The notes under the pieces are model-generated. The model was not told the origin of the DNA and ran no database searches. It saw only the letters and a list, made by a program, of their open reading frames with translations. From Paracidovorax avenae (GTDB lineage Bacteria; Pseudomonadota; Gammaproteobacteria; Burkholderiales; Burkholderiaceae_C), in contig NZ_CP156079.1 of NCBI RefSeq assembly GCF_040892545.1, positions 1,895,501 through 1,959,500 of the forward strand: 64,000 bases of DNA, written 5' to 3'. This document shows positions 16,814 through 28,798 of this stretch, in pieces. A program made the translations under genes and the position numbers. Positions within the stretch are counted from its first letter, which is position 1. Each line of letters starts with the position of its first letter.

Positions 16814-17815
16814 ATGCCCACGCTTCCCTCCCTTGCCGGCCGCCTGCCGCGCCGCCGCGCGCTGCAGGCGCTCGCCGCCACCCTCTGCACCCCCGTTCCA
16901 TTCGCCCGGGCGCAGGACGGCTATCCCTCCAAGCCCATCACGCTGATCGTGCCGCAGGCCGCCGGCGGCGCCAACGACGCGATCGCCCGGGTGGTGGCGC
17001 AGCGCCTGTCCGAGCAGATGGGCCAGAGCGTGGTGGTGGACAACCGCCCCGGCGCGGGCGGCACGCTCGCCACCGCGGCCACGGCGCGCGCCAGGCACGA
17101 CGGCTACACCCTGCTGCTCACGGCCGACAGCGCGCACGTGATCGGGCCGGCGCTCTACCGCAATCCCGGCTTCGATCCGGTGAAGGATTTCGAGCCGGTC
17201 GCGCCCGTGGCCACGGCGGGCTACGTGCTGGTCGCGCACCCGTCGTTTCCCGCGAACGACATCGCGGGCCTCATCGCGCTCGCCAAGGCCAGACCCGGGG
17301 AATATGCGATCGCCTCGGCAGGCAACGGCACGCTCAACCACCTGATCGGCGAGATGCTGCAGAAGGCCGCGGGCATCCGGCTGCAGCACGTGCCCTACAA
17401 GGGCTCCGCCGCCGCGGCGACGGACGTGGCGGGCGGGCAGGTGCCGCTGTCGATACAGAGCCTGCCTTCCTGCATCGCGTTCATCAAGGCCGGCAAGCTC
17501 AAGGTGCTGGGCGTGGTCAACAGCCGCCCCGTGGCCGCGCTGCCCGGCGTGCCGACGATCGGCCAGACGCTGCCGGGCTTCGGCCAGTCGCCCTGGTACG
17601 CGCTGTTCGCGCCGGCCGGCACGCCCGCGCCCATCGTCGCGCGCCTGCAGGCCGAGGTGGCCCGCGCGCTGGACCAGAAGGACGTGGTGGACAAGCTGGC
17701 CGGCGTGGGCTGCGAGCCGTTCAAGGGCACTTCCGCGCAGCTCGGTGCGCTGGTGCAGGCGGAACTGCCGCAGTGGGCGCGCGTGGTGAAGGAAACCGGC
17801 GCCACCGTGGATTGA
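16814..17815 (+). CDS. Bug/TctC-family periplasmic solute-binding protein (first of tandem)
   Basis: 333 residues with a signal peptide of mixed Tat-like character (RLPRRRALQALAATL, cleavage after ARAQ). Bug-family landmarks: YPSKPITLIVPQAAGGANDA (first ligand loop), VVVDNRPGAGGTLA, LQHVPYKGSAAAATDVAGGQ and WYALFAPAGTPAPIV. The proteins bind carboxylates in the periplasm. No TctA/TctB membrane genes are adjacent, as is common for the large Bug families of Bordetella and Comamonadaceae. It sits 84 bases after the lyase, so it probably captures the acid consumed by this operon. Confidence 0.9.
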   Translation: MPTLPSLAGRLPRRRALQALAATLCTPVPFARAQDGYPSKPITLIVPQAAGGANDAIARVVAQRLSEQMGQSVVVDNRPGAGGTLATAATARARHDGYTLLLTADSAHVIGPALYRNPGFDPVKDFEPVAPVATAGYVLVAHPSFPANDIAGLIALAKARPGEYAIASAGNGTLNHLIGEMLQKAAGIRLQHVPYKGSAAAATDVAGGQVPLSIQSLPSCIAFIKAGKLKVLGVVNSRPVAALPGVPTIGQTLPGFGQSPWYALFAPAGTPAPIVARLQAEVARALDQKDVVDKLAGVGCEPFKGTSAQLGALVQAELPQWARVVKETGATVD

Positions 17816-17866
17816 CGGGGCGCGGCGCCACGCGACGAAACAGATAACAACCCAGGAGACATCGAC

Positions 17867-18847
17867 ATGCGACATTCCCTCCCACGCCGGCTCGCGCTGG
17901 CCGCCCTGGCCGCCTGCGCGGCCCTGCCGCTGGCCGCGGCGGCGCAGGGCAACTACCCCTCCAAGCCGGTCACTCTCGTCGTGCCCACCGCGGCCGGCGG
18001 CACCACCGACCTGTCGGCGCGCATGCTGGCACAGGCGCTGGGGCCGGTGCTGGGCCAGTCGGTGGTGGTGGACAACAAGGGCGGTGGCAACGGCAACATC
18101 GCGGCCGGCGCGGTCAAGCGCGCGGAGCCGGACGGCTATACGCTGCTCATGCAGTATTCGGGCTACCACGTCATCTCGCCGCTGCTCACGGCGCAGAAGA
18201 CCTGGGACATGGGCGACTTCCAGCCCGTGGCCAACGTGCTCTCCGCACCGCAGATCATCGTGGTGCGCGACGGCCTGCCCGTGAAGACGCTGGACGAGCT
18301 GATCGCCTATGCGAAGGCGAATCCCGGCAAGCTCAACTACGCCTCGTCGGGCAATGGCTCGCTGCAGCACGTGACGGGCGCGATGCTGGAGCAGCAGGGC
18401 GGCGTGAAGATGGTGCACGTGCCCTACAAGGGCACCGGCCCCGCGCTGCAGGACCTGCTGGGCGGGCAGGTGGACCTGACCTTCGGCACGGCGCCGCCCT
18501 TCATGCCGCACATCCAGTCGGGCAAGCTGCGCGTGCTGGCCGTCACGGGCAGGGAGCGGCTGCCCAGCCTGCCCAACGTGCCCACCACGGCCGAAGCTGG
18601 CTATCCGAAGGTGGACGCCACGTCCTGGTTCGCGCTGTTCGCGCCGGCCGCCACGCCCCGCGCCGTGGTGGACAGGCTGGTGGCCGACGTGCGGACCGTG
18701 GTGCAGAACCCCGCGTTCCAGCAGAAGGCGCAGGAGCAGGGCGCCACGGCGGACTACCAGGGACCGCAGCAACTGGGCGCGCGCGTGAAGGCCGACCTCG
18801 CCAGTTGGGCGCAGGTGGTGAAGGCCGCGAATATCCAGGCGGAATAA
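17867..18847 (+). CDS. Bug/TctC-family periplasmic solute-binding protein (second of tandem)
   Basis: 326 residues, Sec signal RRLALAALAACAALPLAAAA followed by the mature start QGNYPSKPVTLVVPTAAGGT. It shares the Bug landmarks VVVDNKGGGNGNIAAGAVKR, MVHVPYKGTGPALQDLLGGQ and WFALFAPAATPRAVVDRL with its upstream neighbour but is clearly diverged in the ligand loops, so the pair probably recognise different acids and are not a recent duplicate. It has a ribosome site (CCAGGAGACATCGACATG). It is followed by a strong terminator, marking the end of the operon. Confidence 0.9.
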   Translation: MRHSLPRRLALAALAACAALPLAAAAQGNYPSKPVTLVVPTAAGGTTDLSARMLAQALGPVLGQSVVVDNKGGGNGNIAAGAVKRAEPDGYTLLMQYSGYHVISPLLTAQKTWDMGDFQPVANVLSAPQIIVVRDGLPVKTLDELIAYAKANPGKLNYASSGNGSLQHVTGAMLEQQGGVKMVHVPYKGTGPALQDLLGGQVDLTFGTAPPFMPHIQSGKLRVLAVTGRERLPSLPNVPTTAEAGYPKVDATSWFALFAPAATPRAVVDRLVADVRTVVQNPAFQQKAQEQGATADYQGPQQLGARVKADLASWAQVVKAANIQAE

Positions 18848-18903
18848 AACCTGCGCACCTTGTTTTGAGGGTTTCCCCCATTGCGGCAGCGTGCCGCATT
18901 TCA

Positions 18904-18936
18904 GGGCCTCCATGCACCGCATGGGGGCCTTTTTCT
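18904..18936 (+). terminator. Rho-independent terminator
   Basis: GGGCCTCCATGC and GCATGGGGGCC form a GC-rich stem around a short loop, followed by TTTTTCTT. It ends the CoA-transferase/lyase/Bug operon. A second GCGGCA-gcg-TGCCGC hairpin lies just before it. Confidence 0.85.
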
Positions 18937-19009
18937 TGCTGCGCCGCACCATGCGGGTGCAGTGGCGAAATCGCTTTGAATGATTGATTTTTTTCTTTAA
19001 TATGACGCC

Positions 19010-19029
19010 GTTGTAAATTTTTTATCAAC
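19010..19029. promoter_or_regulatory. AT-rich promoter region with GTTG-N12-CAAC dyad
   Basis: GTTGTAAATTTTTTATCAAC, an imperfect dyad 11 bases before the MurR/RpiR-family start. The preceding DNA (18980-19005, with TTTAATATGA) is strikingly AT-rich for this genome and probably holds the promoter. An autoregulatory site is inferred. Confidence 0.45.
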
Positions 19030-19040
19030 ACCTCCACCCC

Positions 19041-20006
19041 ATGTCCGACCTTCCCGAAACCGCCAGCGAAGCCGTGTCGATCGCGATCCGCATCGGCCGC
19101 GCGCGTCCCACGCTGACGCGTTCGCACCAGCAGATGGCGGACTACGTGCTCGCGCATCCGCTGCAGGCGGCCACGATGCCGATCGACGAACTGGCGTCGG
19201 CGGTGGGGGTGTCCATCGCCACGGCCAACCGCTTCGCGCGGGCCGTGGGCCTGGATGGGTACCCGATGCTGCGCGCCGAGCTGGTCAAGGGTTTCGAGGC
19301 CATGCTGGCGCCCATCGAGAAGATGCGCATCAAGCTGGAAAAGCCAACGTCCATCCGCGACGTGTTCGCGGCTGCGCTGGAAGAAAGCCAGCGCAACATC
19401 GCCGCCACGCGCGAGGCGCTGGACCCTGCTGCCTGCGAGGCCGCGGTGCAGGCGCTGCTGGGTGCGCGGCGCATCTACCTGGCGGGCTTCGGTGCGAGCG
19501 GCTGGCTGGCCGGCCTGCTGCAGCGCGGGCTGGACGCGTACTGCGACAACGTGCACCTGCTCTCGGGCGTGGGCGGCGCGTCGTACGGCGCGCGCCTGCT
19601 GCCGCGCATGGGGGCCGAAGACCTGTTCGTCGCGATCAGCTATCCGCGCTATCTCACCGACACTGTCGTGCTGGCGCAGGGCGCCTTCGAGCGCGGGGTT
19701 CCCGTGCTGGCGCTCACCGACGGTGCGCGCTCGCCGCTCGTGCCGTTCGCGCGCGTCTGCCTGTTCGCTCAGACCGAGAACCAGTACGCGGCGAACTCCG
19801 AATCCTCGGCGCTGGCGCTGATCGAGGCGCTCACCAGCGCCGTGGCGCACCAGTCCCGCGAGTCCGTGAAGACCGCCGCGCGCATGACCGAGGCGGTGTT
19901 GCCGTGGCTGCACGACAGCTCGCACAGCCGGCTCTCGCCGCGATCTTCCGAAGCCGGAATCCGCAAGGCGGAGCTCCGGCCCGTCCCACGGGGCCCCGGG
20001 CGCTGA
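19041..20006 (+). CDS. MurR/RpiR-family regulator with SIS domain
   Basis: 321 residues. An N-terminal RpiR helix-turn-helix (RSHQQMADYVLAHPLQAATM, then IDELASAVGVSIATANRFAR) is followed by a SIS (sugar isomerase) domain at about residues 130-270 (ARRIYLAGFGASGWLAGLLQ, LFVAISYPRYLTDTVVLAQG, VPVLALTDGARSPLVPFARV). The family usually senses phosphosugars, for example MurNAc-6-phosphate for MurR. Here it heads an operon of peptide uptake and D-/beta-peptidases, so a peptidoglycan-derived or related ligand is a fair guess. The C-terminal ~40 residues are Ser/Arg-rich and probably disordered. Confidence 0.85.
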   Translation: MSDLPETASEAVSIAIRIGRARPTLTRSHQQMADYVLAHPLQAATMPIDELASAVGVSIATANRFARAVGLDGYPMLRAELVKGFEAMLAPIEKMRIKLEKPTSIRDVFAAALEESQRNIAATREALDPAACEAAVQALLGARRIYLAGFGASGWLAGLLQRGLDAYCDNVHLLSGVGGASYGARLLPRMGAEDLFVAISYPRYLTDTVVLAQGAFERGVPVLALTDGARSPLVPFARVCLFAQTENQYAANSESSALALIEALTSAVAHQSRESVKTAARMTEAVLPWLHDSSHSRLSPRSSEAGIRKAELRPVPRGPGR

Positions 20007-20082
20007 GTCCGCGCGCCCCGCTGCCTTTTTCGCCTCCCGTTCGCCGTCCCGCCCTTCTTTTGCCCTGCCGCCGCCTGCCCGC

Positions 20083-21072
20083 ATGAACGCTTTCCACGCA
20101 TCCCCTTCGACTCCCGCCGCGCCGGTGATCGCCATCCACGGCGGTGCAGGTACGCTGAGCCGCGCGCACATCAGCCCTGCGCAGGAGCAGGCCTACCACG
20201 CTGCGCTGCAGGATGTGCTGCGCGCGGGGCAGGCCGTGCTCGCGCGGGGCGGCAGCGCGGTGGATGCGGTGTGCGAAGCCGTGCGCCTGCTGGAGGAATG
20301 CCCGCTGTTCAACGCCGGCCACGGCGCGGTGTTCACCTCCGATGCCACGCATGAACTGGATGCCGCGGTGATGGACGGCGCGAGCCTGGCCGCCGGCGCC
20401 GTGGCGGGCGTGGCGCATGTGCGCAACCCGGTGCTGGCCGCCCGTGCGGTGATGCAGCACGGCCAGCACGTGCTCATGGCCGGCGACGGCGCCGAACGCA
20501 TGGCGCGCGACGCGGGCCTGGCGATGGTGGAGCCATCGCATTTCTCGACGGATGCGCGCCGCGCGCAGCTGGAGGCCGCGCGCGCCAGCCAGCGCGGCGC
20601 CGTGCTGGACCACGACGGCGCCGCGGCGCTGGCGGGCCGCGCGCTCGACGAAGACCGCAAGATGGGCACGGTGGGCGCCGTGGCGCTGGACGCGCACGGG
20701 CACCTCGCCGCCGCCACCTCCACGGGCGGCATGACCAACAAGCGCCCCGGCCGCGTGGGCGACAGCCCGCTGATCGGCGCGGGCACCTATGCCGACGACC
20801 GTACCGCGGCCATTTCCTGCACCGGCCATGGCGAGAGTTTCATCCGCGTGGCGGCCGCACACGATGTGTGCGCGCGCATGGCCTACGGTGGCCTCGGCCT
20901 CGCGCAGGCCGCCGATGCCGTGGTGCACGGCGCCCTGGCCGCCATCGGCGGCACCGGCGGCCTGGTCGCCGTGGACCGCCTGGGCAACGTCTGCCTGCCG
21001 TTCAACACCGAAGGCATGTACCGCGGCCTGGCCCGCGTGGGCGCATCGCCCGAGACCTTCATCTACCGCTGA
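20083..21072 (+). CDS. iaaA: Isoaspartyl peptidase / L-asparaginase (Ntn hydrolase)
   Basis: 329 residues, plant-type asparaginase family. The proenzyme cleaves itself before Thr196 in [11 protein letters not shown]; the new N-terminal Thr is the nucleophile. Other landmarks: [12 protein letters not shown] at the start, [40 protein letters not shown] (substrate-binding Arg and Asp) and [11 protein letters not shown]. It removes beta-linked aspartyl residues from peptides and hydrolyses asparagine. In E. coli the same gene precedes gsiABCD, and that order is preserved here, placing this enzyme with peptide import. The start ATG 20083 follows a short leader without an obvious strong ribosome site. 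Confidence 0.93.
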   Translation: MNAFHASPSTPAAPVIAIHGGAGTLSRAHISPAQEQAYHAALQDVLRAGQAVLARGGSAVDAVCEAVRLLEECPLFNAGHGAVFTSDATHELDAAVMDGASLAAGAVAGVAHVRNPVLAARAVMQHGQHVLMAGDGAERMARDAGLAMVEPSHFSTDARRAQLEAARASQRGAVLDHDGAAALAGRALDEDRKMGTVGAVALDAHGHLAAATSTGGMTNKRPGRVGDSPLIGAGTYADDRTAAISCTGHGESFIRVAAAHDVCARMAYGGLGLAQAADAVVHGALAAIGGTGGLVAVDRLGNVCLPFNTEGMYRGLARVGASPETFIYR

Positions 21073-21125
21073 GCACCCGGCCTCCGCCTGTACGCCGCCA
21101 ACGACCGCATTTCCTCCCGGCTCCC

Positions 21126-23021
<1,896 letters not shown>

Positions 23022-23047
23022 TGTTCCTTTCCCAACCGGAGTCCACC

Positions 23048-24598
23048 ATGAAGAAGACCCCCGCTTCCCGTCGCGTCGCCGCCAGCCTGCTGGCGCTGGC
23101 CGCCCTGTCCGCCACCGGCTCGGCCCTGGCCGCCGGCAACGCCGTGCTGGCCATCTACCAGCAGCCCGAGACGCTGGACCCCTACAACACGAACACGACG
23201 ATCACCACGGCCGTCACCAAGAGCTTCTACGAAGGCCTGTTCGCGTTCGACAAGGACATGAAGCTCAAGAACGTGCTGGCCGAGAGCTATGAGGTCTCCA
23301 AGGACGGCCTGGTGTACACCTTCAAGCTGCGTTCGGGCGTGAAGTTCCACGACGGCACCGACTTCAACGCCGCCGCGGCCAAGGCCAACCTGGACCGCGT
23401 GATGGACCCGGCCAACCGCCTGCTGCGCGCCAACCAGTTCAACCGCGTCGCCAAGGTCGAGGCCGTGAACCCGCAGACCCTGCGCATCACGCTCAAGGAG
23501 CCCTTCGGCCCCTTCATCAACGCGCTGGGCCACGCCTCGGCCGCGATGATCTCGCCGGCCGCGCTCGCCAAGTGGGGCAACAAGGACATCGCCTTCCACC
23601 CCGTGGGCACCGGTCCGTTCGAGTTCGTCGAATGGAAGCAGACCGAAGCCATCGTGGGCAAGAAGTTCGCGAACTACTGGAAGAAGGGCTATCCCAAGGT
23701 CGACCAGATCACCTGGAAGCCCGTCACCGAGAACAACACCCGCGCCGCCATGCTGCAGACGGGCGAGGCCGACTTCGCCTTCACGCTGCCCTATGAGCAG
23801 GTCGCCACGCTGAAGAAGAGCGACAAGGTGGAAGTGGTGACGGCGCCGTCCATCATCCAGCGCTTCCTGACGTTCAACCTGCTGCAGAAGCCCTTCGACA
23901 ACCTGAAGGTGCGCGAGGCGATCGGCTACGCCATCAACAAGGAAGCGCTCTCCAAGGTGGCCTTCAACGGCTACGCCTTCCCGGCCCAGGGCTTCGTGCC
24001 GCAGGGCGTGGAATACGCCGTGAAGATGCAGCCGATCCCGTACAACGTGGCCAAGGCCAAGGAGCTGCTGAAGGAGGCCGGCTATCCCAACGGCTTCGAG
24101 ACGACGCTGTGGAGCGGCTACAACAACACCACCAGCCAGAAGGTGATCCAGTTCCTGCAGCAGCAGCTGCAGCAGGTGGGCATCAAGGTGTCGGTGGAAG
24201 CGCTGGAGCCCGGCAAGCGTGCGGAACTGGTCGATGCCTGGCCCGATCCCAAGACCGCCAAGGCACGTCTCTACTACATCGGCTGGTCGTCCTCGACCGG
24301 CGAGGCCGACTGGGCGCTGCGCCCGCTGTTCTCGACCGAATCGTGGGCGCCGAAGCTGGCCAACTACGCGTTCTACAGCAACCCCGTCGTGGATGAGTCC
24401 ATCGCCAAGGCCCTGCTCACCACCGACGGGAGCGAGCGCGCTGCGCTCTACAAGACCGCGCAGGAGCAGCTCGCCAAGGACCTGCCGCGCATCCCGCTGG
24501 TGACCGAGGAAGTGCTCTACGCGCACTCCAAGCGCCTCTCCGGCGTCTACGTGATGCCCGACGGCAACATCAACAGCGACGAGATCTCGCTGAAGTAA
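23048..24598 (+). CDS. gsiB: Peptide ABC importer, periplasmic binding protein (GsiB-type)
   Basis: 516 residues, family 5 extracellular solute-binding protein. Signal peptide: [20 protein letters not shown] then ATGSALAAG with cleavage after ALA. Mature landmarks: [60 protein letters not shown] and [20 protein letters not shown], the SBP_bac_5 signature. A ribosome site (CCGGAG) precedes ATG 23048; the frame is open 30 bases further upstream, overlapping the gsiA stop. Codon use is extremely biased to C/G third positions, suggesting high expression, and a terminator directly follows. Confidence 0.93.
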   Translation: MKKTPASRRVAASLLALAALSATGSALAAGNAVLAIYQQPETLDPYNTNTTITTAVTKSFYEGLFAFDKDMKLKNVLAESYEVSKDGLVYTFKLRSGVKFHDGTDFNAAAAKANLDRVMDPANRLLRANQFNRVAKVEAVNPQTLRITLKEPFGPFINALGHASAAMISPAALAKWGNKDIAFHPVGTGPFEFVEWKQTEAIVGKKFANYWKKGYPKVDQITWKPVTENNTRAAMLQTGEADFAFTLPYEQVATLKKSDKVEVVTAPSIIQRFLTFNLLQKPFDNLKVREAIGYAINKEALSKVAFNGYAFPAQGFVPQGVEYAVKMQPIPYNVAKAKELLKEAGYPNGFETTLWSGYNNTTSQKVIQFLQQQLQQVGIKVSVEALEPGKRAELVDAWPDPKTAKARLYYIGWSSSTGEADWALRPLFSTESWAPKLANYAFYSNPVVDESIAKALLTTDGSERAALYKTAQEQLAKDLPRIPLVTEEVLYAHSKRLSGVYVMPDGNINSDEISLK

Positions 24599-24613
24599 AG
24601 GCATCCGGCATGC

Positions 24614-24643
24614 CGCCCCCCGCGCGCCGCGGGGGGCTTTTTT
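24614..24643 (+). terminator. Intra-operon rho-independent terminator after gsiB
   Basis: GCCCCCCGCG / CGCGGGGGGC stem with a short loop followed by six T residues, in the 88-base gap between gsiB and gsiC. It should lower permease relative to binding-protein synthesis. Confidence 0.85.
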
Positions 24644-24686
24644 CCCGTTCCCGTTTTCCCCTCGCTGCGCACCGCAGCGCCGCATC

Positions 24687-25607
24687 ATGCTGAACTATTT
24701 CCTCAAACGACTGCTGGGGCTGCTGCCCACGCTGCTGATCGTGGCGGTACTGGTGTTCCTCTTCGTCCACATGCTGCCGGGCGATCCCGCGCGCCTGGCC
24801 GCGGGCGTGGACGCCGACGAAGCCACCGTGCAGCTCGTCCGGCAGGAGCTGGGCCTGGACAAGCCCCTGCCCGAGCAGTTCGTGCACTTCTTCTCGCGCA
24901 TGGTGCAGGGGGATTTCGGCACGTCCATCCGCACCCGCCGCCCCGTGGCCACCGAGATCGGTGAGCGCTTCATGCCCACGCTGCTGCTCACGATCGCCGC
25001 CATGGCCTGGTCGGTGGTGCTGGGCATGGGCATCGGCATCCTGTCGGCCGTGTACCGCAACCGCTGGCCCGACCGGCTCGGCATGACGCTCGCGGTGTCC
25101 GGCATTTCCTTTCCCGCCTTCGCGCTCGGCATGACGCTCATGCAGGTGTTCTCGGTGCAGCTCGGCTGGCTGCCCACCGTGGGCGCCGACAGCTGGAAGC
25201 ACTACATCCTGCCCTCCATCACGCTGGGCGCCGCGGTGGCCGCCGTGATGGCCCGCTTCACGCGCGCCTCCTTCGTCGAGGTGGTGCAGGAGGACTTCGT
25301 GCGCACCGCGCGCGCCAAGGGCCTCAACGAGCGCACCGTGGTGCTCAAGCACTGCCTGCGCAACGCGCTCATCCCGGTCGTCACCATGATGGGCCTGCAG
25401 TTCGGCTTCCTGCTGGGCGGTTCCATCGTCGTGGAGGCGGTCTTCAACTGGCCCGGCCTCGGGCGCCTGCTGGTGGACGCCGTGACCATGCGCGACTACC
25501 CCGTCATCCAGACCCTGGTGCTGCTTTTCTCGCTGGAGTTCATCCTCATCAACCTGGTGGTGGACATGCTCTACGGCTTCATCAATCCGACCATCCGCTA
25601 CAAGTGA
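24687..25607 (+). CDS. gsiC: Peptide ABC importer permease (GsiC-type)
   Basis: 306 residues with six hydrophobic segments, DppB/OppB family. The N-terminus [20 protein letters not shown] is the usual first helix. [14 protein letters not shown] and the cytoplasmic EAA loop ([20 protein letters not shown]) that docks on the ATPase are conserved, as is the terminal [20 protein letters not shown] motif. It pairs with the following permease and with the double ATPase GsiA. Confidence 0.93.
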   Translation: MLNYFLKRLLGLLPTLLIVAVLVFLFVHMLPGDPARLAAGVDADEATVQLVRQELGLDKPLPEQFVHFFSRMVQGDFGTSIRTRRPVATEIGERFMPTLLLTIAAMAWSVVLGMGIGILSAVYRNRWPDRLGMTLAVSGISFPAFALGMTLMQVFSVQLGWLPTVGADSWKHYILPSITLGAAVAAVMARFTRASFVEVVQEDFVRTARAKGLNERTVVLKHCLRNALIPVVTMMGLQFGFLLGGSIVVEAVFNWPGLGRLLVDAVTMRDYPVIQTLVLLFSLEFILINLVVDMLYGFINPTIRYK

Positions 25608-25647
25608 AGCGCGCGGACCGCAACCCTCCCACGGACGAAGACCCGGT

Positions 25648-26583
25648 ATGACCACGCCCTCCATTCCCACGCCGCCCGACGCAGCCCAGCTCGCGGCGGC
25701 CTCGGTGGCCCCCGCCGCCGGCGCCTCCACGGTGCGCACGCCCTGGCGCGAGTTCTGGCGCAAATTCAAGAAGCAGCACGTCGCCGTGGCCGCGCTGGTG
25801 TTCGTCGTGCTGCTCGTCGCCGTGGCCGTGCTGGCCCCGGCCATCGTGCCGTTCGACGCGGAGAACTTCTTCGACTACGACCGGATCAACGACGGCCCCT
25901 CGGCCATGCACTGGTTCGGCGTCGATCCGCTGGGCCGCGACATCTTCAGCCGCATCCTGATGGGTGCGCGCATCTCGCTGGCCGCGGGCTTCCTCTCGGT
26001 GGCGATCGGCTGCCTGATCGGCACCACGCTGGGCCTGCTCGCCGGCTACTACGAAGGCTGGTGGGACCGCATCGTGATGCGCATCTCCGACGTGCTGTTC
26101 GCCTTCCCCGGCATCCTGCTGGCGCTGGGCGTGGTCGCCATCCTGGGCAGCAGCATGACCAACGTGGTGGTGGCCGTGGCGGTGTTCAGCGTGCCGGCCT
26201 TCGCGCGGCTGGTGCGCGGCAACACGCTGGTGCTCAAGCAGATGACCTACATCGAATCCGCGCGCAGTATCGGCGCCTCGGACTGGACCATCATCGTGCG
26301 GCACATCCTGCCGGGCACCATCTCCTCCATCGTCGTGTACTTCACCATGCGCGTGGGCACCTCGATCATCACGGCGGCCAGCCTGTCGTTCCTGGGCATG
26401 GGCGCGCAGCCGCCGACGCCGGAGTGGGGCGCCATGCTCAACGAGGCACGTGCCGACATGGTGAACGCGCCGCACGTGGCGCTGTTCCCCAGCCTCGCCA
26501 TCTTCCTGACGGTGCTGGCCTTCAACCTGCTGGGCGACGGCCTGCGCGACGCGCTGGACCCCAAGATCGACCGGCAGACATGA
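25648..26583 (+). CDS. gsiD: Peptide ABC importer permease (GsiD-type)
   Basis: 311 residues, DppC/OppC family with six hydrophobic segments. An N-terminal cytoplasmic OppC-N segment ([20 protein letters not shown]) leads into TM1. [20 protein letters not shown] is the family signature; the EAA loop reads [20 protein letters not shown]. Its stop overlaps the P1-peptidase start by four bases, tying the importer to the peptidase translationally. Confidence 0.93.
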   Translation: MTTPSIPTPPDAAQLAAASVAPAAGASTVRTPWREFWRKFKKQHVAVAALVFVVLLVAVAVLAPAIVPFDAENFFDYDRINDGPSAMHWFGVDPLGRDIFSRILMGARISLAAGFLSVAIGCLIGTTLGLLAGYYEGWWDRIVMRISDVLFAFPGILLALGVVAILGSSMTNVVVAVAVFSVPAFARLVRGNTLVLKQMTYIESARSIGASDWTIIVRHILPGTISSIVVYFTMRVGTSIITAASLSFLGMGAQPPTPEWGAMLNEARADMVNAPHVALFPSLAIFLTVLAFNLLGDGLRDALDPKIDRQT

Positions 26584-27647
26584 ACGTGCGCGACCCCGCC
26601 GCCACGGCACTCCCGCGCATCGGCCTGCTGGACGCGGGCCCCCTGGATGCGATCACGGACGTGGCCGGCGTCACCGTCGGCCATGCCACGCTCGACGACG
26701 GCCCGGTGCAGACCGGCGTGACGGTGATCCGTCCCCACGCGCAGGATCCGTACCGCCACAAGGTGCCGGCAGGCGCCGCGGTCATCAACGGATTCGGCAA
26801 GAGCATCGGCCTGGTGCAACTGGAAGAGCTGGGCCAGCTCGAGACGCCGGTCGCGCTCACCAACACCTTCTCCGTCGGTGCGCTGGCGCAGGCGCAGATC
26901 CGCGACTGCGTGCGCGCCAACCCCGAGACCGGGCGCGCCCTGCCCACCGTCAATCCGCTGGTGCTGGAGTGCAACGACGCCTACCTGAACGACATCCAGC
27001 GCATGGCCGTCGGCGAGAGCCACTACCGCGCGGCCTGCGACGGAGCGGGCGCGCAGGTGGCCCAGGGTGCGGTGGGCGCGGGGCGGGGCATGTCCAGCTT
27101 CCAGTTCAAGGGCGGCGTGGGCACCGCGTCGCGCCGCGTGCCCCTGCACGGCGGCGGTACCTTCACCGTGGGTGCGCTGGTGCTCGCCAACTACGGCCTG
27201 CTGCCGAACCTCGTCTGGGGCGGCGCGCCGATCGGCGCGTCCCTGGCCGCCCGGATCGAGGCCGAGGCGCGTGCCGCCGCGGCCGGGCCCGAGAAGGGCT
27301 CGATCATCATGGTGCTGGCCACCGACGCGCCGCTGGACGCCCGCCAGCTGCGCCGCCTGGCCTGGCGGGCCGCCGCAGGCCTCGCGCGCACGGGCTCGGT
27401 CTATGGCCACGGCAGCGGCGACATCGCCCTGGCGTTCTCGACCGCCTACACCCTGCCGCACCTGCCGCAGGAGCCCATGCCGGCCGTGGCGATGGTGCAC
27501 GAAGCCCTGCTCGACGGCCTGTTCCAGGCCGCGGCCGACAGCGTGGAGCAGGCCATCGTCCACGCGCTCTGGCATGCGGAATCTGTCACCGGCAGGGACG
27601 GGCACTACCGCCGCGCGCTGCGCGACGTGCTTTCCCGGGCCGGCTGA
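26580..27647 (+). CDS. P1-family (DmpA-type) self-processing aminopeptidase
   Basis: 355 residues of the DmpA/BapA Ntn-like family, which removes N-terminal D-residues or beta-amino acids from peptides. The precursor splits at Gly240-Ser241 ([15 protein letters not shown]), making Ser241 the nucleophile; the following ATDAPL strand is strongly conserved. Other family blocks: [53 protein letters not shown] and [20 protein letters not shown]. It is coupled to the gsiD permease by an ATGA overlap. There is no signal peptide, so it acts in the cytoplasm on imported peptides. Confidence 0.92.
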   Translation: MNVRDPAATALPRIGLLDAGPLDAITDVAGVTVGHATLDDGPVQTGVTVIRPHAQDPYRHKVPAGAAVINGFGKSIGLVQLEELGQLETPVALTNTFSVGALAQAQIRDCVRANPETGRALPTVNPLVLECNDAYLNDIQRMAVGESHYRAACDGAGAQVAQGAVGAGRGMSSFQFKGGVGTASRRVPLHGGGTFTVGALVLANYGLLPNLVWGGAPIGASLAARIEAEARAAAAGPEKGSIIMVLATDAPLDARQLRRLAWRAAAGLARTGSVYGHGSGDIALAFSTAYTLPHLPQEPMPAVAMVHEALLDGLFQAAADSVEQAIVHALWHAESVTGRDGHYRRALRDVLSRAG

Positions 27648-27707
27648 AACGGCCGCCCGCAGCCCTCCCGCGCCCAACCCTTCCTTTTCCGCCCAGTGCA
27701 GCGTTCC

Positions 27708-28526
27708 ATGAAAATCCTCATCTCCGTCGATATCGAAGGCGTGGCCGGCATCTACCACCCCGAGCAGGTGCGCGCCGGCAACCCGGAATACGAGCGCGCC
27801 CGGCGCCTCATGGCCGCGGAGGCGAATGCCGCCATCGCCGGGGCGTTCGACGGCGGCGCCGACGAGGTGTTCGTCAACGATTCGCACGGGGGCTTCCGCA
27901 ACATGCCGCCGGACCTGCTCGATCCGCGCGCCCAGGCCATCCAGGGCAAGCCGCGCTACCTGAGCATGGTGGCGGGCGTGGAGCTGGGCATGGATGGCGT
28001 GTGCTTCATCGGCTACCACGCGAAATCGCGGGCCCACGGCATCCTGGCCCACACCATCAACAGCTTCGCATTCGCCCGCATCTCGCTCAACGGGCGCGAA
28101 CTGGGCGAGGCCGGCATCTACGGCGCCCTCGCAGGGGCCTATGGCGCACCGGTCATCGCCGCTTCCGGCGACGATGCCTTCATCGCGGAGACGCGGGATC
28201 TGTTCCCGCACGCGCAGTTCGTGCAGACCAAGCGCGCAACGGGCGCCAACAGCGGCATCAGCCTGTCGCCCGAAAGCGCCTGCGCCGCCATCCGCGACGG
28301 CGTGTCCCGGGCCGCGGCCCGGGCCGGCCAGGCCCGGCCGTTCCGCATCGACGGCCCCGTCACGGTGGACCTGGAGGCACAGTCGGTGGCACTGGCCGAC
28401 CTGTTCTGCCAGTGGCCCACGCTGGAGCGCACGGCGCCCGACGCGCTGCGGTTCACCGCGCCCGATACCGAATCGGCGGTGCGGATGATCAACGGCCTTT
28501 CTGCCATGTCCAGTATGTTGAGATGA
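27708..28526 (+). CDS. M55-family D-aminopeptidase (DppA-like)
   Basis: 272 residues. The M55 family is a zinc-dependent, D-stereospecific dipeptidase (Bacillus DppA cleaves D-Ala-D-Ala). Ligand motifs are intact: SVDIEGVAGI (Asp and Glu near residues 8-10), VNDSHGGFRN (His), GYHAKSRAHGILAHT (His) and LGEAGIYGA (Glu). Start ATG 27708 (MKILISVDIEG); a GTG 12 bases upstream is in frame but less typical. In the same run as the peptide importer and DmpA-like peptidase, so the operon can release both D-amino acids and beta-amino acids. Confidence 0.92.
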   Translation: MKILISVDIEGVAGIYHPEQVRAGNPEYERARRLMAAEANAAIAGAFDGGADEVFVNDSHGGFRNMPPDLLDPRAQAIQGKPRYLSMVAGVELGMDGVCFIGYHAKSRAHGILAHTINSFAFARISLNGRELGEAGIYGALAGAYGAPVIAASGDDAFIAETRDLFPHAQFVQTKRATGANSGISLSPESACAAIRDGVSRAAARAGQARPFRIDGPVTVDLEAQSVALADLFCQWPTLERTAPDALRFTAPDTESAVRMINGLSAMSSMLR

Positions 28527-28798
28527 CACCCCCCTGAGCGGCTGCGCCGCTTCCATGCAGCCGCCGGAGGCGGCAGCCCTTCGGGCACGTCCAAGCCTGC
28601 GCAGGCAGGCTCGGAGCCACGGCCCTCAGCCCCTTTCTCGCCATGCCGCGCATGGCGGGCAGGGAGACGACGCCAGTGGCCGGGCGAAGCCCGTTCCACG
28701 GCGTCTGCTGGCTTGGCCTGCTCCGCGGCCTTCTGATGGGTGAGGCAGCGCCTGTTGCATGAATTGCGCACCATGCGAGTGATTGTTGGGATGACGAG
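28527..28798. repeat. Intergenic hairpin-cluster element
   Basis: 272 bases without a gene, made largely of GC-rich palindromes: AGCGGC-tgc-GCCGCT (28537-28551), GCCGCC-gga-GGCGGC (28560-28574), AGCCTGC-gcag-GCAGGCT (28594-28611) and GCCATGC-cgc-GCATGGC (28640-28656). Opening CCCCCCTGAGCGGCTGCGCC is of a type I associate with repetitive intergenic elements of Comamonadaceae. It probably also terminates the upstream operon. Confidence 0.6.

Noticed and set aside
15587..18952. Very long open frame (over 1,000 codons) antisense to the lyase and Bug genes
   Set aside because: Shadow of strong GC3 bias in the forward genes; composition is His/Arg/Ala-rich with no domain, and the forward proteins are clearly real.
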